DNA of 64,000 nt from NIOZ-UU13 sp035528395 (GTDB lineage: Bacteria; Planctomycetota; Phycisphaerae; Sedimentisphaerales; Anaerobacaceae), in contig DATKYR010000036.1 of the NCBI GenBank assembly GCA_035528395.1, forward strand, positions 1 through 64,000. Direction: 5' to 3'. The translations under genes were made by a program, and so were the position numbers. Below, piece after piece: positions 32,767 through 40,639 of this stretch. How positions within the stretch are numbered: the stretch's first letter is position 1; each line of letters starts with the position of its first letter. The notes under the pieces are model-generated. The model had not been told where the DNA came from. It worked only from the letters and a program-made list of their open reading frames with translations, and made no database searches.

Positions 32767-34500
32767 TTATTTAACTTTCTTTTGGGCTTTCTGTATCTTC
32801 GCCCACGTGTCACGCAGTGATACCGTGCGATTGAATACCAGCTTGCCATCGGAACTTTCCGGGTCGACGCAGAAATAGCCGAGCCTTTCGAACTGATAGC
32901 GACTTAGGGGTTTCGCATCAGCCAGGGAAGGTTCGACTTTGCAGGATGATAATACCTTTAGCGAATCAGGATTCAGGTAGGATTTGAAATCTTCGCCTTC
33001 GGCTGCATCATCCGGGTTCTCCTTTGTAAAGAGATGGTCGTACAATCGAACCTGGGCCTCGAGCGCGTGGCCGGCTGAGACCCAGTGCAGCGTTGACTTG
33101 ACCTTGCGTCCGTCCGGAGCATCGCCACCGCGTGTGGCCGGGTCATAAGTGCAGTGCAACTCGACGACCTCGCCATTTTCATCCTTAATCACATCCGTGC
33201 AGGTAACAAAATACGCATATCGCAGGCGAACCTCTCTGCCGGGGGCCAAGCGGTAGAACTTCCTTGGCGGCTCGGCCATAAAATCTTCCCGCTCGATGTA
33301 CAACTCTCGTGAGAACGGAACCTTCCGCGTACCGGCGTTTGGGTCTTCCGGATTATTAATCGCCTCAAGCTCTTCGACCTGGCCCTCGGGATAGTTATCT
33401 ATAATCACCTTGAGCGGGCGAAGCACAACCATTACGCGTGGCGAGGTCTTGTTTAAATCCTCCCGCAGACAATGCTCCAGCAGTGCGATATCAACAGTGC
33501 TATTGAACTTGTTGACTCCGATTCGCCTGCATAATTCCCAGATGGCCTCCGGCGAGTAGCCGCGTCGGCGCAGGCCGGAGATGGTCGGCATTCGCGGGTC
33601 GTCCCAGCCGCTGACGTGGCCTTGCTGCACAAGTTGCAGCAGCTTGCGCTTGCTCATCACGGTATAGGTCAGATTGAGCCGGGCGAACTCTATCTGCTGT
33701 GGATGATAAACATCCAGCTCATCAAGGAACCAGTCGTACAACGGACGATGGTTCTCGAATTCCAGCGTACAGATAGAATGCGTAATCTTTTCAACGGAAT
33801 CTTCAAGCCCGTGGGCCCAGTCATACATCGGATAGATGCACCATTTATCGCCCGTGCGAGGATGCGCCGCGTGCAGGATTCTGTACATAACCGGGTCGCG
33901 CATGTTAAGGTTGGGATGCGACATATCGATTTTCGCCCGCAAGGTGCGCGAGCCGTCCGGGAATTCGCCTGCCTTCATCCGCTCAAACAGGTCAAGGTTC
34001 TCCTCGACAGAACGGTTGCGATACGGACTATCCTTTCCCGGCTCTGTCAGTGTACCGCGAAACTCTCTTGTCTGCTCGGCCGTCAGGTCACAGACGTATG
34101 CCTTGCCCTTTTTTATAAGCTGCACGGCATATTCGTACATCTGCTCGAAGTAGTCCGAGCCGTAATACAAATGCTCGCCCCAATCCCAGCCTAACCAGCG
34201 AACGTCCTCAATGATTGAATCAATATATTCCTGCTCTTCCTTGATTGGGTTGGTATCGTCGAACCGCAGATGGCAAACACCGCCTTTATTCTCCGCTGCG
34301 ATACCGAAATTCAGGCATATACTCTTGGCGTGTCCGATATGCAGATACCCGTTCGGCTCCGGCGGAAATCGCGTTACAACCCGACCGTCCCATTTATTGG
34401 TCTTTATGTCCTCGGCCACAATCTGACGAATAAAATCGAGTCTGGCTGCTGTTTCACCGCCATTAGTATTATCAGCCTTTTTACTATTCGGCTTATCCAC
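32767..34500 (-). CDS. glnS: Glutaminyl-tRNA synthetase
   Basis: A 577-residue class I synthetase charging tRNA-Gln. The HIGH motif is at 54-57 (YLHIGHAKS) and the KMSKS-like motif is VMSKRKL. The anticodon-binding beta-barrels follow to the C-terminus. The first 20 residues are a short Lys/Asn-rich extension. The start is a GTG at 34500 with AAAGGAT upstream. GltX is also present in the window, so Gln-tRNA is made by direct charging. Confidence 0.96.
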   Translation of the reverse strand: MDKPNSKKADNTNGGETAARLDFIRQIVAEDIKTNKWDGRVVTRFPPEPNGYLHIGHAKSICLNFGIAAENKGGVCHLRFDDTNPIKEEQEYIDSIIEDVRWLGWDWGEHLYYGSDYFEQMYEYAVQLIKKGKAYVCDLTAEQTREFRGTLTEPGKDSPYRNRSVEENLDLFERMKAGEFPDGSRTLRAKIDMSHPNLNMRDPVMYRILHAAHPRTGDKWCIYPMYDWAHGLEDSVEKITHSICTLEFENHRPLYDWFLDELDVYHPQQIEFARLNLTYTVMSKRKLLQLVQQGHVSGWDDPRMPTISGLRRRGYSPEAIWELCRRIGVNKFNSTVDIALLEHCLREDLNKTSPRVMVVLRPLKVIIDNYPEGQVEELEAINNPEDPNAGTRKVPFSRELYIEREDFMAEPPRKFYRLAPGREVRLRYAYFVTCTDVIKDENGEVVELHCTYDPATRGGDAPDGRKVKSTLHWVSAGHALEAQVRLYDHLFTKENPDDAAEGEDFKSYLNPDSLKVLSSCKVEPSLADAKPLSRYQFERLGYFCVDPESSDGKLVFNRTVSLRDTWAKIQKAQKKVK

Positions 34501-34608
34501 TGTTTATCATCCTTTTTAGCTTTAGACCGGTTCAATTCATCGACATCATAAGCAACGACAATTTAGCACATAGTTATTACGCCGTCCAGTATGTCGTTGG
34601 AAACAGTG

Positions 34609-34721
34609 TGTGTTTAGCCAGACAAATGAATCAGCACTTTTTCGACGTGGCACGGGCTTCCAGCCCGTGAAAACACGGCCAAGATGGCCGTGCCACAAAA
34701 AATCAACAATGGCTAAACACA
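34609..34721. mobile_element. 113-bp MITE-like element with 12-bp terminal inverted repeats
   Basis: TGTGTTTAGCCA (34609-34620) and TGGCTAAACACA (34710-34721) are exact inverted ends. Inside, GTGGCACGG (34647-34655) pairs with CCGTGCCAC (34688-34696) around two smaller palindromes. The inner palindrome recurs at 16544-16573, and one end sequence recurs near 40458-40469. No target duplication is obvious. It carries no gene. Confidence 0.6.
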
Positions 34722-34764
34722 TACTCCAAACAATGCAGCGACTACCCGACATTCAGGCATAAAT

Positions 34765-35559
34765 TCAGGTGCACACAAAGAAAAAAACTATCGGGATAGC
34801 TAAATCGTACTTTCGACGAGCAGGAGCATAGAGGCTGCGGCAGAGGAAGAGCAGGATAATCGAGACGCCGGCTGCAAAGAAGCAGACAAACTGTGACAAA
34901 GTAAGGCTGCCAATGTAAAGATGGTGGTCAAAATCTCCCCGGAAGAATTCGGAGGTTGCCCGTCCCAGACCGTAGAGAGCCAGGAACCATAGCAGCATTG
35001 TTCCCCGCCACTTCTCGTATTTCAGTGCTTTGAAAACTATAAGAATACACAGAACAACCAGGATTTCGTAAATCTGCGTCGGGTGCAACGGTATGCCCGC
35101 CGGTGCGCCCGCAGCCCCTTCAGGGAATGTAATCGCCCAGGGCATAGAACATTTTGTGCCATAGCAGCAGCCGTTGAACAGACATCCCAGCTTAACAAAA
35201 ACCCAGGGGATGGGAATCAATAACACAACTAAGTCAAGCGCTGCCCATCTGTGTTTGGCTAACACCAAAACCAACGGCACAGCCAGAACAAAATACGCCA
35301 GCAGCCCGCCCCATAATCCTCCTTGCATATAGTGACCGGTGCTGAATAGTGCCCGGAAGTCAAATTGCGCGTGCTGAATGTCGTATAGCGCCTTTGCCCC
35401 GACGGTCATACCCACCATATAGCAGATACCGACAACGAGCCAAACACGATGCCGAAGCCTTAGACGTCTGGCTATCAAATAGCCGACGAGAAAATGGCTC
35501 AGAATACTAATGCTATACAGAATGCCAAAAGTCGGGAGCGGTCCGATTCGCGGCCACAT
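34765..35559 (-). CDS. lgt: Prolipoprotein diacylglyceryl transferase
   Basis: A 264-residue inner-membrane enzyme with about seven helices that moves diacylglycerol to the lipobox cysteine of prelipoproteins. HPTQIYE and the Arg of LGRATSEFFRGD are typical. The central motif reads GCLFNGCCYG, a cysteine-rich variant I associate with a subgroup of Lgt-like proteins. Several candidate lipoproteins are encoded nearby (mutarotase, sulfatases). No good ribosome site is seen. It could be one of several Lgt paralogues in the genome. Confidence 0.85.
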   Translation of the reverse strand: MWPRIGPLPTFGILYSISILSHFLVGYLIARRLRLRHRVWLVVGICYMVGMTVGAKALYDIQHAQFDFRALFSTGHYMQGGLWGGLLAYFVLAVPLVLVLAKHRWAALDLVVLLIPIPWVFVKLGCLFNGCCYGTKCSMPWAITFPEGAAGAPAGIPLHPTQIYEILVVLCILIVFKALKYEKWRGTMLLWFLALYGLGRATSEFFRGDFDHHLYIGSLTLSQFVCFFAAGVSIILLFLCRSLYAPARRKYDLAIPIVFFFVCT

Positions 35560-35631
35560 CTATTTGAACCTCTCTTAGAAATTGGATTTCCCCACAAAAC
35601 CATCCAACGGCGCTGACGAGCTTGGGTTTCG

Positions 35632-35925
35632 TCACGCGACATCGACCATCTCCTGCTCAATTGCCCGGCGAATCTGCGGGCGAAGCGCCTTGTCAGTTAC
35701 CAGGTCAACACCCATTCCAAGCAGCTCTTCCAGGTAGAATTTCAAATCCATAAAGATATCGAAATTCGCTGTCCGGTCGAATACCACCAGCACGTCCACG
35801 TCGCTGCTGTCGCTCGCCTCACCCCGAGCCACCGACCCAAAGATAGAAAGCTTCTTGACCGAAAAACGCTGTCGTATCTCTTCCATACAGTCTCTAAGCT
35901 GTGTCAGAACAAACTGCTTATTCAT
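35632..35925 (-). CDS. MNT-type minimal nucleotidyltransferase
   Basis: A 97-residue MNT-domain protein with FGSVARGEASDSSDVDVLVVF, which holds the catalytic Gly-Ser and paired Asp. A later Asp (GVDLVTDKAL) could complete the triad. Proteins of this size usually act as antitoxins that modify a HEPN-domain toxin encoded next to them, but no HEPN gene lies on either side, so this copy is an orphan. GGGAG before ATG at 35925 decides the start, against one nine codons upstream. Confidence 0.8.
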   Translation of the reverse strand: MNKQFVLTQLRDCMEEIRQRFSVKKLSIFGSVARGEASDSSDVDVLVVFDRTANFDIFMDLKFYLEELLGMGVDLVTDKALRPQIRRAIEQEMVDVA

Positions 35926-36142
35926 AACAAATCTCCCTGTTATCAATACCATATTTTAGCAGATTAAGGTTATCCAAGACAGCTAAAATATGACTTTAAG
36001 ACGAAATTGACAGGGCATATATTTGTCAATTTTGCCTGTTGGATATACAAATCTACTAATGCCGTGGACTCATCCTTGACAACAGTTCCGCGATAACTTA
36101 TCCTTATTTTTTACGTATTTTCCCGAATTAACGAGGATTGTA

Positions 36143-37816
36143 ATGGTTGTAACACGTTTTGCCCCATCGCCGACGGGTTATCTGCACATCGGAGGAGCGC
36201 GCACAGCTCTTTTTAACTGGCTCTGGGCCAGGCGAAAGGGCGGAACATTCATTCTCCGTATCGAAGATACCGACCAGAAACGAAATACACCGACCGCCAC
36301 GCAGCAGGTTATGGACGACCTGCGCTGGCTCGGCATCCAGTGGGACGAAGGCCCCGAAGTCGGCGGACCCAATGGGCCTTACCTGCAATCTCAGCGAATG
36401 GACATCTACGATAAACACATAAAGAAACTGCTCGATGAACAAAAGGCCTATTACTGCTTCGATACCTCCGAAGAGCTTGATGAATTTCGCGCTCAAAAGA
36501 AGGGCTTTATCTATTCCCGCCCCAAAGATTTTCCTGACGAAAGCGATGTTAAAAAAGCAAAAGCCCAAGGACTGCCAGTGACCGTGCGTTTTGCTATCCC
36601 ACAGCAAGACCAAGTAGTTCATCCCGAAACTCTCACACTCCAGTTAAAACTGTTACCTCCTTCGATTGTGATTGAAGACCAGGTGCGTGGGAAAGTGACC
36701 TTTGCTACCAGTGAGATAGGCGATTTTATCATACAAAAAAGCGATGGCTTTCCAACATACAACTTCGCCTGCGTAGTCGATGACTATCTAATGAAGATTA
36801 CTCACGTTATTCGCGGCCAGGAACACCTGATGAACACACCAAGCCAACAGGCATTATGGCAGGCATTATTCCCCGAAATTCCTCTGCCGAAGTATGCCCA
36901 TATGTCCGTAACCGTCAGCGATACTGGCGGAAAACTCTCCAAGCGCGAGCGTCCGAAGGACCTACGAACGGCCATATGGGTCAGGCAAGATATTGACCTG
37001 GTAAAACTGGCCGAGGCCGGCAGCATTACATCTGAACAGCTCGATTCTTTTATTAAGGGTAAAACTACGCCCGATATGCCCGCCATCGATGCGATGGCGG
37101 AATACCTTGGTGTCGCCCTGCCGGAAATTAATATTGTTGATTTCTTCAAGAGCGGCTACCTGCCCGAAACGATGGTGAATTTCCTTGCACTTTTGGGCTG
37201 GAATCCCGGTGACAATCGCGAGATTATGCCGGTCAATGAACTAATCGATGCTTTCGACCTCTCGCGCTTGACAAAATCCAACAGCCTGTTCGACCGCAGC
37301 AAACTGCTGGCTTTCAACACCGAACATATAAAAATGACATCCCCGGAAAAATTACTACAGCATTTCAGAGCCTATTTAAAAGCCATCAAATCTCCGGTAA
37401 ATTCCGGTGATGATGAAAAACTTTTGAAAATCATAAAGCTTTGCGAAGGGGCGCGCACCTTAGCCGACATTGAACGCAAGAGCAGATTTCTCTTTTTGAA
37501 CAACAACGAAATTCAATATGACAACAAAGCAGTCAAAAAAGTTCTTCTGAAAAACGACGGTCTGGCGGTGCTGGCAATCGTGCGTGACAAACTCGCCGCG
37601 ATAGACGAATTTACAGAGCAGGCGATTGAAGATATGCTGCGCTGCTTGGCAGAGGAAAAACTGGTCGGCTTAGGCAAAGTCGCTCAGCCGCTGCGCGTGG
37701 CCATTTGCGGAACCACGGTGAGTTTGCCAATCTTCGAGTCAGTTCAAATGTTGGGCAAAGAAGACACCCTGGCCAGAATAGATACCACTTTGAAAAAATT
37801 TGCAGCGGAAAACTGA
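36143..37816 (+). CDS. gltX: Glutamyl-tRNA synthetase
   Basis: A 557-residue class I synthetase. The HIGH-type motif is HIGG at 15-18 (APSPTGYLHIGGARTALFNWLW) and the KMSKS-type motif is KLSKRE in the middle third. A C-terminal anticodon-binding region follows. It is somewhat longer than the usual 470-500 residues, with the extra length in the region after KLSKRE. GAGG lies before the ATG. It begins a plus-strand run continuing through a PfkB kinase, thpR, recA and alaS. Confidence 0.95.
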   Translation: MVVTRFAPSPTGYLHIGGARTALFNWLWARRKGGTFILRIEDTDQKRNTPTATQQVMDDLRWLGIQWDEGPEVGGPNGPYLQSQRMDIYDKHIKKLLDEQKAYYCFDTSEELDEFRAQKKGFIYSRPKDFPDESDVKKAKAQGLPVTVRFAIPQQDQVVHPETLTLQLKLLPPSIVIEDQVRGKVTFATSEIGDFIIQKSDGFPTYNFACVVDDYLMKITHVIRGQEHLMNTPSQQALWQALFPEIPLPKYAHMSVTVSDTGGKLSKRERPKDLRTAIWVRQDIDLVKLAEAGSITSEQLDSFIKGKTTPDMPAIDAMAEYLGVALPEINIVDFFKSGYLPETMVNFLALLGWNPGDNREIMPVNELIDAFDLSRLTKSNSLFDRSKLLAFNTEHIKMTSPEKLLQHFRAYLKAIKSPVNSGDDEKLLKIIKLCEGARTLADIERKSRFLFLNNNEIQYDNKAVKKVLLKNDGLAVLAIVRDKLAAIDEFTEQAIEDMLRCLAEEKLVGLGKVAQPLRVAICGTTVSLPIFESVQMLGKEDTLARIDTTLKKFAAEN

Positions 37817-37834
37817 AGGAGAAAAAATACAGGA

Positions 37835-38740
37835 ATGTCATTATTAGTAACCGGCTCGGTAGCAATTGATACAGTTAAAACGCCTTATGGTGTAAGCGAG
37901 AACTGTCTCGGCGGAGCGGCTGTATATTTTAGCATGGCAGCGAGTTTCTTTACGCCGGTCCGGCTTGTAGGCGTTATCGGCCCGGACTGCCCGTTTGATT
38001 TGGCGGAGGTTTTCGCCGGCAGAGATGTTGACCTGACGGGCCTGGAAGTAAGACCGCAGAGCAAAACATTTCGCTGGGCCGGCACCTATCACGAAAATAT
38101 GGACAACAGGACAACGGACCGCCTGGAATTAAATATCCTTGCCGAAGCACCGCCGAGGGTGCCCGACTCGTTCAGGGACAGCAAATTCGTATTTCTTGCA
38201 AACACAGCACCCAGACTTCAGCATCAATTGCTCGAACAAGTACAGAGACCGGCCTTCGTAGCGGCTGATACGATGAACTGCTGGATTGAAGACCACCTCG
38301 ACGACTTAAAATCGCTGCTGAAAAAAACCGACTGCCTGATAATCAACGAAGACGAAGCAAGGATGTTGGCAAACGAACACAACCTGATAAGAGCAGGAGA
38401 AAAAATTCTGGATATGGGGCCGGGTGTCGTTGTTATCAAAAAAGGTGAATCCGGCTCAATACTGTGCAGCGCTGACGGTGACAAGTTTGTTCTGCCGGCC
38501 TATCCTGCCACCGACGTCAAAGACCCGACAGGTGCCGGCGACAGCTTCGCAGGCGGGTTCATGGGTCATCTGGCACAAAGCGGCAAAACAGATTTTGAGA
38601 CGTTGAAGGCCGCGGTCGCCTACGGTACAGTAGTCGCCTCCTTTACCATTGCCGATTTTTCGCTGAAGGGATTAAATTCCATAGACAGGTCTGATATTGA
38701 CAGCAGACTTGAAACGCTGCGAAAGTTAACACAATTTTAA
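37835..38740 (+). CDS. PfkB-family sugar kinase
   Basis: A 301-residue ribokinase/PfkB-type kinase. Near the N-terminus are GSVAIDTVKTP and the Gly-Gly substrate motif CLGGAAVYFSMAAS. The ATP and catalytic-base motif DPTGAGDSFAGGF lies at about 232-244. Substrate may be a sugar or nucleoside; sequence alone does not decide. It follows gltX by 18 bp and precedes thpR by 11 bp, so the three are probably one transcript. Confidence 0.9.
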   Translation: MSLLVTGSVAIDTVKTPYGVSENCLGGAAVYFSMAASFFTPVRLVGVIGPDCPFDLAEVFAGRDVDLTGLEVRPQSKTFRWAGTYHENMDNRTTDRLELNILAEAPPRVPDSFRDSKFVFLANTAPRLQHQLLEQVQRPAFVAADTMNCWIEDHLDDLKSLLKKTDCLIINEDEARMLANEHNLIRAGEKILDMGPGVVVIKKGESGSILCSADGDKFVLPAYPATDVKDPTGAGDSFAGGFMGHLAQSGKTDFETLKAAVAYGTVVASFTIADFSLKGLNSIDRSDIDSRLETLRKLTQF

Positions 38741-38751
38741 CCGGTAAAAAA

Positions 38752-39318
38752 ATGAGAGTATTTATAGCAATAGACCTCGATGAACAAATCAGAAAGGCCT
38801 TAGGCGGTCTGCAAAACGAGCTGCAGAGCAAAGTCGATATTAAAAAAAGCGATGTCAAATGGGTAAATCCTGATAATATACATCTGACATTGAAATTCTT
38901 AGGCGAGATTAAAGACCAAGAGGCCGTCGATGTCTGTAACATAACCAAAGAGGTCGCGAGCCGACACGAGAACTTCGAGCTGGCCTTGGAAACGGTCGGC
39001 CATTTCGGCGGTAGAAGCGCCAGAGTTTTATGGATTGGCACAGGACAGAACAGCGATAATCTGCTACAATTACAAAGCGACCTTGAGGAGCAATTGGCCT
39101 CGGCCGGCTGGCCCAGGGAAACAAGAAAATTTTCAGGACATCTGACCCTTTGCAGGGTGAGAAACTCAAAGGCAGGTGTTAAACTGGCGCAAATGACGGA
39201 AGGATACAAAGATTTTAAGCTCGGGACTATCTGGGCTGATTCGGTCTCTGTTTATCAAAGCCAGCTAACACCGAAAGGCCCTGTTTATACTGTGTTAGGA
39301 AATTACAAGCTGCAATAA
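38752..39318 (+). CDS. thpR: RNA 2',3'-cyclic phosphodiesterase
   Basis: A 188-residue 2H phosphoesterase hydrolysing 2',3'-cyclic phosphate ends. Both catalytic HxTx motifs are clear: His44 in HLTLKFLG and His130 in HLTLCRV. Length matches the family. The gene stands immediately before recA, an association common in bacteria. Confidence 0.95.
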   Translation: MRVFIAIDLDEQIRKALGGLQNELQSKVDIKKSDVKWVNPDNIHLTLKFLGEIKDQEAVDVCNITKEVASRHENFELALETVGHFGGRSARVLWIGTGQNSDNLLQLQSDLEEQLASAGWPRETRKFSGHLTLCRVRNSKAGVKLAQMTEGYKDFKLGTIWADSVSVYQSQLTPKGPVYTVLGNYKLQ

Positions 39319-39373
39319 AAAAATGCAAAGAACATAAAGTCAGAAGCGAGATACGAAACAGGAGAAAAGAAAA

Positions 39374-40432
39374 ATGGCAAAGACAAAAAGAACTCAGGCA
39401 ACATCCAAAGGCAAGATAGAGCGTTTGAACCCCCTGGCGACCGGCAAAGAAACCGCTCTGCAGCGCGTGATTGCACAGATAGAAAAGCAATACGGCCAGG
39501 GCGCTATTATGCAAATGGACGAGCACCTATACGCCAGGATTGAGGGCATACCCACCGGCTCATTGTCACTGGATTTAGCTCTCGGCGGTGCGGGCATCCC
39601 GCGCGGCAGGGTTGCTGAATTGTTCGGCCCGGAGTCGTCCGGTAAAACGACACTGGCGCTTCACGTCATTGCCAACGCCCAGCGGGCAGGCGGCGTGGCT
39701 GCGTTCATCGATGCCGAACACGCCCTTGATACGACCTGGGCCAAAAGACTCGGTGTCGATGTCAGCAGCCTGCTGGTCAGCCAGCCCGACACCGGAGAGC
39801 AGGCACTTGATATCACCGAGATGTTAATAAGCTCGAATTCCGTCGATGTCATAGTTGTTGACTCAGTCGCCGCACTGACACCGAAGGCAGAAATTGAAGG
39901 CGACATGGGCGACGTGCACGTGGGACGGCAGGCAAGGTTAATGAGCCAGGCGATGCGAAAGCTCACCAGTATCATTGGCAAGAGCAAAACCGCCCTTATC
40001 TTTATAAACCAAATTCGTATGAAAATCGGTGTTATGTTCGGCAACCCGGAAACCACACCCGGCGGAAGGGCGCTGAAATTTTACACATCCGTCCGAATCG
40101 ACCTGCGACGAATAACAACCATAAAGGACAGTACCGGCGCCATCGGCTCAAGGGTCAGGGCCAGGGTGGTAAAGAACAAGATCGCACCACCCTTCCGCGA
40201 CGCGGAGTTCGATATCATGTTCGACAGCGGAATCAGCTACGAGGGCGATTTGCTCGACCTGGCCACTAACTGTGATGTTGTCGAAAAAAGCGGCGCCTGG
40301 CTAAACTACGGCAGTATGCGACTCGGACAGGGCAGAGAAAACGCCAAAAAACTCCTCATCGAAAACAAGGATTTATGCGAGGAGATAAAAAACAAAATCC
40401 TCGATGCCAAAGGCCTGACAATTGATGATTGA
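39374..40432 (+). CDS. recA: Recombinase RecA
   Basis: A 352-residue homologous-recombination and SOS ATPase. Walker A is GPESSGKT (85-92), followed by AAFIDAEHALD, VIVVDSVAAL (Walker B) and FINQIRMKIGVMFGNPETTPGG (loop L2). AGGAG precedes the ATG. No LexA-box-like operator is apparent in the 55 bp before it. No recX follows; instead a 207-bp repeat-containing gap leads to alaS. Confidence 0.98.
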   Translation: MAKTKRTQATSKGKIERLNPLATGKETALQRVIAQIEKQYGQGAIMQMDEHLYARIEGIPTGSLSLDLALGGAGIPRGRVAELFGPESSGKTTLALHVIANAQRAGGVAAFIDAEHALDTTWAKRLGVDVSSLLVSQPDTGEQALDITEMLISSNSVDVIVVDSVAALTPKAEIEGDMGDVHVGRQARLMSQAMRKLTSIIGKSKTALIFINQIRMKIGVMFGNPETTPGGRALKFYTSVRIDLRRITTIKDSTGAIGSRVRARVVKNKIAPPFRDAEFDIMFDSGISYEGDLLDLATNCDVVEKSGAWLNYGSMRLGQGRENAKKLLIENKDLCEEIKNKILDAKGLTIDD

Positions 40433-40439
40433 TGATTGT

Positions 40440-40639
40440 CCCTGCTTTCGCGGGTACGTGTTTAGCCAGGGAGAAACCATCCCCAAAGCCTTCGGCTTTG
40501 AGGTGCCACCCAATAAAATTGATCAAGAATGCGTGGCAGCCTCAAGCGAGTCCTGAGCGGAGTCGAAGGACGAGCTTGGGAATGGCCGTTTATCGAAAAA
40601 TAACTGCTAAGTGACTCTCGAAAGACTAAACGAAATACT
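40440..40639. repeat. recA-alaS spacer with half of the MITE-like element
   Basis: GTGTTTAGCCAG (40458-40469) matches one end of the element at 34609. Downstream, GAGGTGCCAC and GTGGCAGCCTC form inverted arms and a CCTGAGCGGAGTCGAAGG repeat follows. No gene. Confidence 0.55.

Noticed and set aside
36128..36622. A 164-codon frame antisense to gltX
   Set aside because: It is a shadow of the gltX coding frame, which has full synthetase motifs.
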